This document shows, one piece after another, positions 1 through 5,388 of a stretch of DNA of 14,095 nucleotides. This stretch comes from Lentisphaeria bacterium UBA1784 (GTDB lineage: Bacteria > Verrucomicrobiota > Lentisphaeria > Victivallales > Victivallaceae). Position 1 is the first letter of the stretch, and every line of letters begins with the position of its first letter. The notes beneath the pieces are model-generated. The model was not told the DNA's origin, did not search any database, and saw only the letters and a program-made list of their open reading frames with translations. The translations under genes and the position numbers were made by a program. The DNA lies in NCBI GenBank assembly GCA_002315455.1, contig DCGG01000044.1, forward strand, positions 301-14,395, given 5' to 3'.

Positions 1-699
1 ACCGATGACCCCAGTGGGATAGGTGGGCACGTTGAACCACGCATACTCCGCAGAACGGAAAAGTCCCCGGGCGAGTTTGTTCAGCCGGACCACGATGTCC
101 GCCAGCAGAAACGGAGATTCCGACTGGGAGGCGATTACCCCGCCCTGCCGCAGCGCCCGCTTGAGATCGCGGTAAAAGGCTTCTCCGAAGAGCGGTTCTC
201 CGGGACCTCCGGGGTCGGTGGAATCCACGATGATGAGGTCGTAGAACCCCTCCTTGTCCTTGACGAATTCGCTCCCGTCCGCATAATGGACCCGCACCCG
301 CGGATCGTCGAATCCGCAGGCCGTCCCCGGCAGAAACTCCTTCGCCACGGCAACCACCTCCGGATCGATCTCGCAGAGGTCCATGACCTCCAGTTCCGGA
401 TGCCGCCCCAATTCCCGCAGGACGCCGCCGTCCCCTCCCCCGATGACCAGAGCACGCTTCGGCTCCTCATGGGCGTAGAAGGGAAGATTGGCCAGCATCT
501 CGTGATAGACGAACTCGTCGGAATCCGTCAACTGGATGATCCCGTCCAGCATCAGCAACCGCCCCAGTTTCACCGTGTCATAGACCTCGATCTTCTGAAA
601 ACGGCTGGTCCGGCTACAGAGTTCCCGGGTCACCTGAATGGTGTTGCCGTAACCATGGGCGGCTTCCGTCACCCAGAAATCAGCCGCTTTACCGGTCAT
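1..699 (-). CDS. speE: Spermidine synthase (polyamine aminopropyltransferase), C-terminus beyond window
   Basis: Transfers the aminopropyl group of decarboxylated S-adenosylmethionine to putrescine, giving spermidine, in the cytoplasm. The frame is open from ATG at 699 to the window edge (233 residues; the family is about 280-290), so the C-terminus is missing. An N-terminal beta domain (about 1-60, containing LLMLDGIIQLT) precedes a Rossmann-type methyltransferase-like fold: nucleotide-binding GGGDGG at 87-92, acidic E110 after the second strand, catalytic-loop DSTDP at 159-163 (D159, D162) and QSESPF near 199-204. The start lies inside the last codons of purF (11-base overlap) with only a weak GGA-type ribosome site, so translation is probably coupled to purF. 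I see no other plausible start. The family call is very secure; exact polyamine specificity (spermidine versus a related polyamine) is inferred. Confidence 0.95.
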   Translation of the reverse strand, partial: MTGKAADFWVTEAAHGYGNTIQVTRELCSRTSRFQKIEVYDTVKLGRLLMLDGIIQLTDSDEFVYHEMLANLPFYAHEEPKRALVIGGGDGGVLRELGRHPELEVMDLCEIDPEVVAVAKEFLPGTACGFDDPRVRVHYADGSEFVKDKEGFYDLIIVDSTDPGGPGEPLFGEAFYRDLKRALRQGGVIASQSESPFLLADIVVRLNKLARGLFRSAEYAWFNVPTYPTGVIG

Positions 700-2152
700 G
701 GTCGATATCCAGCGCGGGGGCTTCGTTCTCCACGTCCCGACCGTTCCAGCAGTAGGTGCAGAGTTTTTCCGGCGGAACTCCAATCGCCTTCAGGAGTTTC
801 GGCAGGTTCTGGAAGCGGAGGCTGGAAAGATGCAAGGCTTTGCAGACCTCCTTCACCATGGCTTCGTACTTGGGAGAACCATACTCCAGATAGGGCCGGA
901 TCATCTCCTCCGTGGGCTCCTGAACACCTTCCAGTTTCGCAATGGCCCGGCGGGCGGCCAAATCCATCTGGCTCCGGGAACTGGAGAAGTTCAGAAAGCG
1001 GCATCCGTAGAGCAGCGGAGGACAGGCGGAACGCATGTGGACCTCCTTGGCCCCGCACTCATAGAGACGGACAACGGTGTCCTTCATTTGCGTTCCGCGG
1101 ACGATGGAGTCGTCACAGAACATCAACCGCTTGCCTTCGATCTGTTTGCGGACGGGAATCAGTTTCATCTTGGCGACAAGGTCCCGCATCTTCTGGTTCT
1201 GCGGCATGAAGGAACGGGGCCAAGTGGGCGTGTATTTCACAAACGCCCGGCGGTAGGGCTTGCCCGCAGCGTTGGAATATCCGATGGCATGGGCTACCCC
1301 GGAATCCGGGATGCCGCATACGGAATCGATCTCGTCAATGCGTCCGCGGTCATCCTCCGCCATGCTTTCGCCGTTGAGGTAACGGGCGCTCTCGGTGTTG
1401 ACGCCTTCGTAACAACTGGAGGGGAATCCGTAATAGACCCAGAAGAAGGTGCACATCTTCATGGTCTTGCCAGGCTCCTGAAGGACCTTCCAGCCATCGG
1501 CAGAAAGTTCCACGATCTCCCCGGGACCGAGTTCGGCGGCGAGTTCGTAATCCAGATTGGGGAAGGCTGTGCTTTCCATGGTGACGGCCATGGCGCCCTC
1601 TTTCTTGCCGAGGAGCACGGGGGTGCGTCCGTAACGGTCCCGGGCGGCGTAGAGCCGGCCTTCGTGCATCACCAGCATGGAACAGGAGCCGTCAATGACC
1701 CGCTGGGCATGCTGGATCCCCTCCAGAATGGTGGTTTTACAGCAAATGAGCATAGCGGTGACTTCGGTGACGTTGAACTCTCCGTTTCCGCCTTGGGAGA
1801 AGTGGGTATTCCCGGAATTGAAGGAATTTTCCACAATCTCGCGCATGTTGTTGATGCGCCCCACCGTGACGATGGCAAAACTGCCGAAGCGCCCGGTGAT
1901 CAACTGAGGCTGATCATCCGTGTCGCTGATCACGCCGAAACCGACGGTACCGTGGAAATTCGCCATCTCGGCATCGAACTTGGAGCGGAACTGGGAGTTG
2001 GTGATGTCATGGATCCTCCGGGAGATCGTTCCGCCGGCATCGCTGAAGGCCAGTCCACCCCGTTTGGTACCGAGGTGGGAGTGGTAGTCCGTCCCGTAGA
2101 AAACGTCACACACACAGTCCTGTTTAGAAACGACGCCGAAAAAACCGCTCAT
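689..2152 (-). CDS. purF: Amidophosphoribosyltransferase, variant lacking the glutaminase nucleophile
   Basis: PurF makes 5-phosphoribosylamine from PRPP, the first step of purine synthesis. The protein has 487 residues. The Ntn glutaminase-like domain fills about 1-225 and the phosphoribosyltransferase domain follows, with the PRPP loop FCDDSIVRGTQ near 343-353. Cysteines near 231 (KMCTFFW), near 375 (RSACPPL) and at 465 and 468 (CTYC) match the pattern of [4Fe-4S] ligands in Bacillus-type PurF. The start at 2152 was chosen because GAGGGAG precedes it at good spacing; an upstream in-frame start at 2212 gives an uncharacteristic 20-residue leader. Oddity: after the initiator Met the residue is Ser (MSGFFG), not the catalytic Cys, and the usual GHxRYxT and HNG glutaminase motifs are replaced (FGVISDT, VGRIN). 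From memory, similar MxGFFG proteins occur in other anaerobes annotated as PurF. It may use ammonia or another amidotransferase subunit. Confidence 0.9.
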   Translation of the reverse strand: MSGFFGVVSKQDCVCDVFYGTDYHSHLGTKRGGLAFSDAGGTISRRIHDITNSQFRSKFDAEMANFHGTVGFGVISDTDDQPQLITGRFGSFAIVTVGRINNMREIVENSFNSGNTHFSQGGNGEFNVTEVTAMLICCKTTILEGIQHAQRVIDGSCSMLVMHEGRLYAARDRYGRTPVLLGKKEGAMAVTMESTAFPNLDYELAAELGPGEIVELSADGWKVLQEPGKTMKMCTFFWVYYGFPSSCYEGVNTESARYLNGESMAEDDRGRIDEIDSVCGIPDSGVAHAIGYSNAAGKPYRRAFVKYTPTWPRSFMPQNQKMRDLVAKMKLIPVRKQIEGKRLMFCDDSIVRGTQMKDTVVRLYECGAKEVHMRSACPPLLYGCRFLNFSSSRSQMDLAARRAIAKLEGVQEPTEEMIRPYLEYGSPKYEAMVKEVCKALHLSSLRFQNLPKLLKAIGVPPEKLCTYCWNGRDVENEAPALDIDHDR

Positions 2153-2176
2153 ATCCGCTCCCTCGCGTATGGCATT

Positions 2177-2231
2177 TGTATATACAGTACAATAACGGGT
2201 ATAAAGTACCACAGTTCTCCGTTTTTTTCAA
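2177..2231 (-). promoter_or_regulatory. Possible purF-speE promoter with a short palindrome
   Basis: On the minus strand TTGAAA (2231-2226) is followed after 17 bases by TACTTT (2208-2203), a fair -35 with a poor -10. A second possibility is TTTATA followed after 17 bases by TATACA, just upstream of the gene. The perfect 10-base palindrome TGTATATACA at 2177-2186 sits between these boxes and the purF ribosome site, where an operator could lie. Neither promoter is near consensus, so the call is weak. Confidence 0.3.
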
Positions 2232-2270
2232 CCGGAAGAGAAAAAAACCTGATTTCTTTTTCTTTCGGGC

Positions 2271-2299
2271 TTGACAAAAGGGACAACAGGGGATATCTT
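2271..2299 (+). promoter_or_regulatory. Sigma70-type promoter of the rpmJ-rplQ operon
   Basis: A perfect TTGACA (2271-2276) is followed by a 17-base spacer and TATCTT (2294-2299, four of six consensus bases). It stands in the AT-rich part of the divergent region, preceded by T/A tracts at 2222-2266 that could contribute an UP element. It would start a transcript near 2306, about 180 bases before rpmJ. It implies that this distal alpha-operon segment is its own transcription unit rather than the tail of the spc operon. Confidence 0.75.
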
Positions 2300-2486
2300 A
2301 TGCAGAACGAATTCAGGAACGGACAGTTTTGGATCGCAAATTCCACCGCTTCCCAAAGCAGTCCGGGCCGTCGTCTATAAAATCAAGCTTAGTTTGAAAG
2401 GCGCGGGTTTTTCTTCGCTTCGGGGGAGGGAAATGTCCCGGCGCTTCGTTTGTGCTTTTTTCACAACAACTTTTTGGAGCAGGAAC
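2300..2486 (+). other. Untranslated leader of the ribosomal operon
   Basis: This is the rest of the 334-base gene-free stretch between purF and rpmJ. I find no convincing gene in it. A TATAAAAT at 2376-2383 could be a second -10 but has no matching -35. Short GGGA/TCCC pairings around 2427-2440 do not form a strong hairpin. Ribosomal operons of this type are often autoregulated through their leader, but no S4- or S13-like target can be asserted here. A GGAG at 2476-2479 serves rpmJ. Confidence 0.4.
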
Positions 2487-2603
2487 ATGAAAGTCAGAGC
2501 CTCGGTAAAACGCAGATGCGAATTTTGCCAGATCATCAAGCGCAATGGCGTGATTCGCGTCATTTGCTCGCGGGATCCCCGCCACAAGCAGCGTCAGGGA
2601 TAA
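2487..2603 (+). CDS. rpmJ: 50S ribosomal protein L36 (bL36)
   Basis: A 38-residue basic protein of the large ribosomal subunit, the normal length for bL36. It keeps the zinc ribbon: Cys11, Cys14, Cys27 and His33 (CEFC, then VIC and RHKQRQG). It is the C+ (zinc-binding) form. The start MKVRASV is typical and has GGAG seven bases upstream; the same frame is open further upstream but lacks family similarity. It is the first gene of the rpmJ-rpsM-rpsK-rpoA-rplQ series, 58 bases before rpsM. infA, often next to rpmJ, is not present. Confidence 0.97.
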   Translation: MKVRASVKRRCEFCQIIKRNGVIRVICSRDPRHKQRQG

Positions 2604-2661
2604 GTCCGGAACAGAAACACTAAACAACCATCAATAGATACAGACAGGGAAACAAAAGATC

Positions 2662-3057
2662 ATGCCTCGAATCATCGGTGTTGACATCCCGGGTAACAAG
2701 CGGGTCGAATATTCGCTTCGTTACATCTACGGCGTGGGTCCGGCCAAAGCGCTGGAGATCATCGCCAAGGCCGAAATCGACCGTAACCTCTTCGCCAAAG
2801 ACCTGACCCCCGATCAGATCTCCCGGATCACCAAGGTCCTCCAGAACGATCTCATCGTGGAAGGCGATCTCCGCCGCAGTCTTGCCGCCGATATCCGCCG
2901 GCTCCAGCAGATTAACTGCTACCGGGGTATCCGGCATCGCCGGAATCTGCCCGTCCGCGGTCAGCGCACCAAGACCAATGCTCGTACCCGCAAGGGCAAG
3001 AAGATCACGATCGGAGCCATCCGCGACAAAACTCAGCGGCGTTTGGCCAAGGCGTAA
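2662..3057 (+). CDS. rpsM: 30S ribosomal protein S13 (uS13)
   Basis: Small-subunit head protein that contacts 16S rRNA, the tRNAs and bridge B1 to the large subunit. The protein has 131 residues against about 118-126 usually. It begins with the family signature PRIIGVDIPGNKRVEYSL, has the helix-two-turn-helix IYGVGPAKALEII, and the C-terminal rRNA-binding sequence YRGIRHRRNLPVRGQRTKTN at about 89-108. The tail after NARTRKGK is slightly long and basic and accounts for the extra length. AGGGA lies about 11 bases before the start. It is the second gene of the operon, 58 bases before rpsK. Confidence 0.97.
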   Translation: MPRIIGVDIPGNKRVEYSLRYIYGVGPAKALEIIAKAEIDRNLFAKDLTPDQISRITKVLQNDLIVEGDLRRSLAADIRRLQQINCYRGIRHRRNLPVRGQRTKTNARTRKGKKITIGAIRDKTQRRLAKA

Positions 3058-3115
3058 TTCCGGGCAACCGTCTTACGCAGCGTAAACGACTACAACCATC
3101 AGGAAAATAAATATC

Positions 3116-3556
3116 ATGGCTGAAGAAGAAGTAAAGAACGCCGAGATCACGGCGGAAGCGGAGGCGACCCCGGTCGCATCTTCCAAGCAGCGCGCCAAGA
3201 CCGGCCGCCACATCCCCAGCGGGATCGCGTACGTGCTGGCCACCTTCAACAACACGAAGGTCACTTTCACCGACCTTCACGGCAACGTCATCTGCTGGTC
3301 CACCGGCGGAAAGAACGGTTTCAAGGGGTCCCGTAAGAGCACCGCGTATGCGGCTCAGGTGATTGCCGGCGAAGCCGCCAAGAAGGCCCAGCTCATGGGC
3401 ATGAAGGAAGTCGAAGTCCGGATCAAGGGACCGGGTGCCGGCCGTGAATCCGCAGTCCGCGGCATTGCGGCTACCGGGATTGAAGTGAGCGTCATCAAGG
3501 ACATCACTCCGGTTCCTCACAATGGTTGCCGGCCCCCGAAACGGCGTCGGGTCTGA
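3116..3556 (+). CDS. rpsK: 30S ribosomal protein S11 (uS11)
   Basis: Platform protein of the small subunit, near the mRNA exit site. It has 146 residues compared with 129 in E. coli. The core runs from HIPSGIAYVLATFNNTKVT to the family C-terminus PHNGCRPPKRRRV; the WSTGGKNGFKGSRKSTAYAA stretch and RIKGPGAGRESAVR are diagnostic. The first 23 or so residues are an acidic Ala/Glu extension (MAEEEVKNAEITAEAEA) that the short family members lack. The start is supported by AGGA 11 bases upstream, and no other Met precedes the core. rpsD, which often follows rpsK, is absent; rpoA is next after 96 bases. Confidence 0.97.
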   Translation: MAEEEVKNAEITAEAEATPVASSKQRAKTGRHIPSGIAYVLATFNNTKVTFTDLHGNVICWSTGGKNGFKGSRKSTAYAAQVIAGEAAKKAQLMGMKEVEVRIKGPGAGRESAVRGIAATGIEVSVIKDITPVPHNGCRPPKRRRV

Positions 3557-3567
3557 TGCAGAACTGC

Positions 3568-3595
3568 CCCTTGAGCCGTTTGATGCGTTCAAGGG
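3568..3595 (+). other. Stem-loop between rpsK and rpoA
   Basis: CCCTTGAGC (3568-3576) pairs with GTTCAAGGG (3587-3595) over nine positions, including one G-T pair, around a 10-base loop. No T-run follows, so it is not an intrinsic terminator. It may be an mRNA processing or stability element, or an expression-tuning structure, in the place where rpsD stands in other genomes. Confidence 0.4.
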
Positions 3596-3616
3596 CCCCG
3601 TTTCAGAGTTGAAAAA

Positions 3617-3629
3617 GTGCCTTTGGCAC
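3617..3629 (+). other. Small hairpin before the rpoA ribosome site
   Basis: GTGCC-TTT-GGCAC forms a tight 5-bp hairpin, flanked by an A-run on the left and AATTTTT on the right, ten bases before the GGAGGA ribosome site of rpoA. Its flanks could lengthen the stem across a bulge. It might modulate rpoA translation or readthrough from rpsK, but five pairs are too few for confidence. Confidence 0.3.
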
Positions 3630-3652
3630 AGCAATTTTTGGAGGAATGATCT

Positions 3653-4669
3653 ATGAGTTCTGCAATCGAATTTCCGATGCCCAAATCCATTGTCGTTGAT
3701 GAAGCGACGATGACCGATACCTACGCGAAGTTCATTGCACAGCCGTTCCAGCGCGGATTCGGCCACACGCTCGGAAACTCCCTGCGGCGCGTGTTGCTCT
3801 CCAGCCTGGAAGGCGCGGCGATCTCTTCTGTCCGCATCGACGGAGCCAAACATGAGTTTGATTCCCTCGACAACGTCATCGAAGACGTCACCGAGATCGT
3901 GCTGAACCTGAAAAAAGTTCGTCTCAATCTCCACGCCGAAGGGCCCAAGACCCTCGAGATCAGCAAGGATAAATCCGGCCCGGTCACTGCCGCGGACATC
4001 GTCTGCGACAGTTCCGTGGAGGTGCTCAATCCCGATCAGCTGATCTGCACCTTGGATAAATCCCGTCCCTTCCACGCCGAGATCGAAGTTGTCTGCGGCA
4101 AGGGTTATTGCCCCTCCGAGAGCAATACCACTCCGCGGCCCATCGGTACGATTCCGGTGGATTGCCTCTTCAGCCCCGTGACCCGCGTCAACTATCAGGT
4201 CGGCGCAGCCCGCGTGGGAGAGGAGACCGAGATGGACAGCCTCGAGTTGGAGATCTGGACCGACGGACGCATCTCCCCCCGGAGCGCGCTGGAAGAAGCC
4301 GCCCGGATCCTGCGTGAGCATCTGCAGCCCTTCCTGGGCGCCCAGGTCGCTCCGGAGGAAGTGGTGCTCAATGAGGAAGAGACGCGCCTCTTCAAACTGC
4401 TCAGCGGCGACGTGGAATCGCTGGACCTCTCGGTCCGCGCCATGAACTGCCTGAACAGCGCGAACATCAAGCTCATCTACGAACTCTGCACCAAGACCGA
4501 AGCCCGTATGCTCAAGTATCGCAACTTCGGTAAGAAGTCTCTGGATGAAATCAAAGAAAAAGTCGAAAAGCTTGGTCTCGAACTGGGAATGAATCTGAGC
4601 GAGCGTCTGCTCTCCGCTCTGGAGGCGGAAGCCGCCAAGGTTCGGGCCGAATCTGAGGAAGGTAAGTAA
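3653..4669 (+). CDS. rpoA: DNA-directed RNA polymerase subunit alpha
   Basis: Alpha forms the dimer on which beta and beta' assemble, and its C-terminal domain binds UP elements and activators. The protein has 338 residues (E. coli 329). The N-terminal assembly domain has the typical ERGFGHTLGNSLRRVLLSS-type stretch (here QRGFGHTLGNSLRRVLLSS, about 33-51) and the later HAEIEVVCGKGY segment. The C-terminal domain (about 260-320) keeps the DNA-contact residues equivalent to E. coli R265, N268, C269, G296 and K298 in SVRAMNCL and RNFGKKSL, so UP elements should work in this organism. A strong GGAGGA sits seven bases before the ATG. rplQ follows two bases after the stop, so the two are tightly coupled. 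Confidence 0.98.
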   Translation: MSSAIEFPMPKSIVVDEATMTDTYAKFIAQPFQRGFGHTLGNSLRRVLLSSLEGAAISSVRIDGAKHEFDSLDNVIEDVTEIVLNLKKVRLNLHAEGPKTLEISKDKSGPVTAADIVCDSSVEVLNPDQLICTLDKSRPFHAEIEVVCGKGYCPSESNTTPRPIGTIPVDCLFSPVTRVNYQVGAARVGEETEMDSLELEIWTDGRISPRSALEEAARILREHLQPFLGAQVAPEEVVLNEEETRLFKLLSGDVESLDLSVRAMNCLNSANIKLIYELCTKTEARMLKYRNFGKKSLDEIKEKVEKLGLELGMNLSERLLSALEAEAAKVRAESEEGK

Positions 4670-4671
4670 TC

Positions 4672-5127
4672 ATGCGTCATAAAGTTGACACGTTCAAGAT
4701 CGGCCGGTCCGGTTCTCATCGCCGGGCGATGCTGGCCAACATGGCCACCAGTCTCTTCACCAACGGTCGGATCGAGACCACTCTGGTCAAGGCAAAAGAG
4801 TTGCGTCGGTTCGCCGAGCGGCTCATCACCATCGGCAAGAAACAGGACCTGCACAACCGTCGTCTGGCGGTTGCCCGTCTCCGCGACAAGGATGCCGTGA
4901 AGTTGCTCTTCGAAACCATCGCTCCGGCCTATGTCGGCCGTGACGGTGGCTACACCCGGATCGTCAAGACCGCCGCCCGTCGCGGCGATGCTGCCGAAAT
5001 GTGCATCATCATGATGGTCGAAAACAAGGCGGAAGCCAAGAAGGAAGAGGCTCCGAAGGCGGAAGCCAAGAAGGCGGAAGCCAAGAAAGCGGAAGCCAAG
5101 AAGGAAGAGGCTCCGAAGGCGGAATAA
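4672..5127 (+). CDS. rplQ: 50S ribosomal protein L17 (bL17) with repetitive A/K/E tail
   Basis: Large-subunit protein near the polypeptide exit tunnel. Residues 1-119 are a normal L17 core: MRHKVDTFKIGRSGSHRRAM, the block LFTNGRIETTLVKAKELRR, and RDGGYTRIVKTAARRGDAAEM. The last 32 residues are an added low-complexity tail built from AEAKK and AEAKKEEAPK units, likely a charged, flexible or helical extension on the ribosome surface. The usual L17 length is about 115-130; here 151. It is the last gene of the operon, two bases after rpoA, and is followed by an intrinsic terminator. Only the tail is unusual. Confidence 0.97.
   Translation: MRHKVDTFKIGRSGSHRRAMLANMATSLFTNGRIETTLVKAKELRRFAERLITIGKKQDLHNRRLAVARLRDKDAVKLLFETIAPAYVGRDGGYTRIVKTAARRGDAAEMCIIMMVENKAEAKKEEAPKAEAKKAEAKKAEAKKEEAPKAE
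5029..5118 (+). repeat. In-frame tandem repeats encoding the L17 tail
   Basis: A 30-base unit (5029-5058) recurs exactly at 5089-5118. Between them stand two 15-base units (5059-5073, 5074-5088) that differ at one base and match the first half of the 30-mer. All units are multiples of three, so copy-number change keeps the frame. The array encodes alternating AEAKK and EEAPK pentapeptides. Confidence 0.95.
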
Positions 5128-5156
5128 GCCATCGGTCCCCTACCGGGAATCTTCAA

Positions 5157-5187
5157 GGGCCGGAGAATGATCTCCGGTCCTTTTTTT
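5157..5187 (+). terminator. Intrinsic terminator of the rpmJ-rplQ operon
   Basis: GGGCCGGAGA (5157-5166) pairs with TCTCCGGTCC (5171-5180), ten pairs with one G-T, around the loop ATGA, and seven T follow at 5181-5187. It lies 30 bases after the rplQ stop and has all the marks of a factor-independent terminator. Confidence 0.9.
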
Positions 5188-5245
5188 GTACCGGTAAAAT
5201 AACAGCCTGTGGCGATCGTATCTGCAATGCGGGTCCTTCAACGGG

Positions 5246-5299
5246 ATGCGGCAAGTCATCGGACGTTTTTTGCAAAATGCGCAAATCATCCCGTTTTTT
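5246..5299 (+). repeat. Imperfect direct repeat upstream of the lyase promoter
   Basis: ATGCG-g-CAAGTCATC-gga-CGTTTTTT at 5246-5271 recurs as ATGCG-CAAATCATC-c-CGTTTTTT at 5277-5299, about 30 bases apart. Further ATGCG words occur at 5226 and 5320. The pair ends about 15 bases before the proposed -35 box. Tandem half-sites in this position suit a direct-repeat-binding activator such as an AraC-family protein; that role is inferred. Confidence 0.6.
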
Positions 5300-5313
5300 C
5301 TTCCTTTTCTCCA

Positions 5314-5342
5314 TGGAAAATGCGATGACGAAGAAGTATAGT
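5314..5342 (+). promoter_or_regulatory. Probable promoter of the lyase gene
   Basis: TGGAAA (5314-5319, four of six -35 bases), a 17-base spacer and TATAGT (5337-5342, five of six -10 bases) would start a transcript near 5349, 40 bases before the gene. The weak -35 is consistent with a need for an activator. The near-palindrome TTTTCTCCATGGAAAA at 5305-5320 overlaps the -35 and could be an operator. Confidence 0.5.
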
Positions 5343-5388
5343 ATGGAAGAAATTTTCAAAATGCAACCTTGTGTTTCCGGAGTTTTCC

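Noticed and set aside
698..2380. 560-codon open frame opposite purF
   Set aside because: Antisense shadow; purF has clear PRPP-loop and Fe-S cysteine motifs.
2300..2380. 26-codon ATG frame after the ribosomal promoter
   Set aside because: Its ATG lies before the predicted transcript start, has no ribosome site and shows no family resemblance.
3005..4321. 438-codon open frame opposite rpsM, rpsK and rpoA
   Set aside because: Spans three certain ribosomal/RNA-polymerase genes and has no motif of its own.
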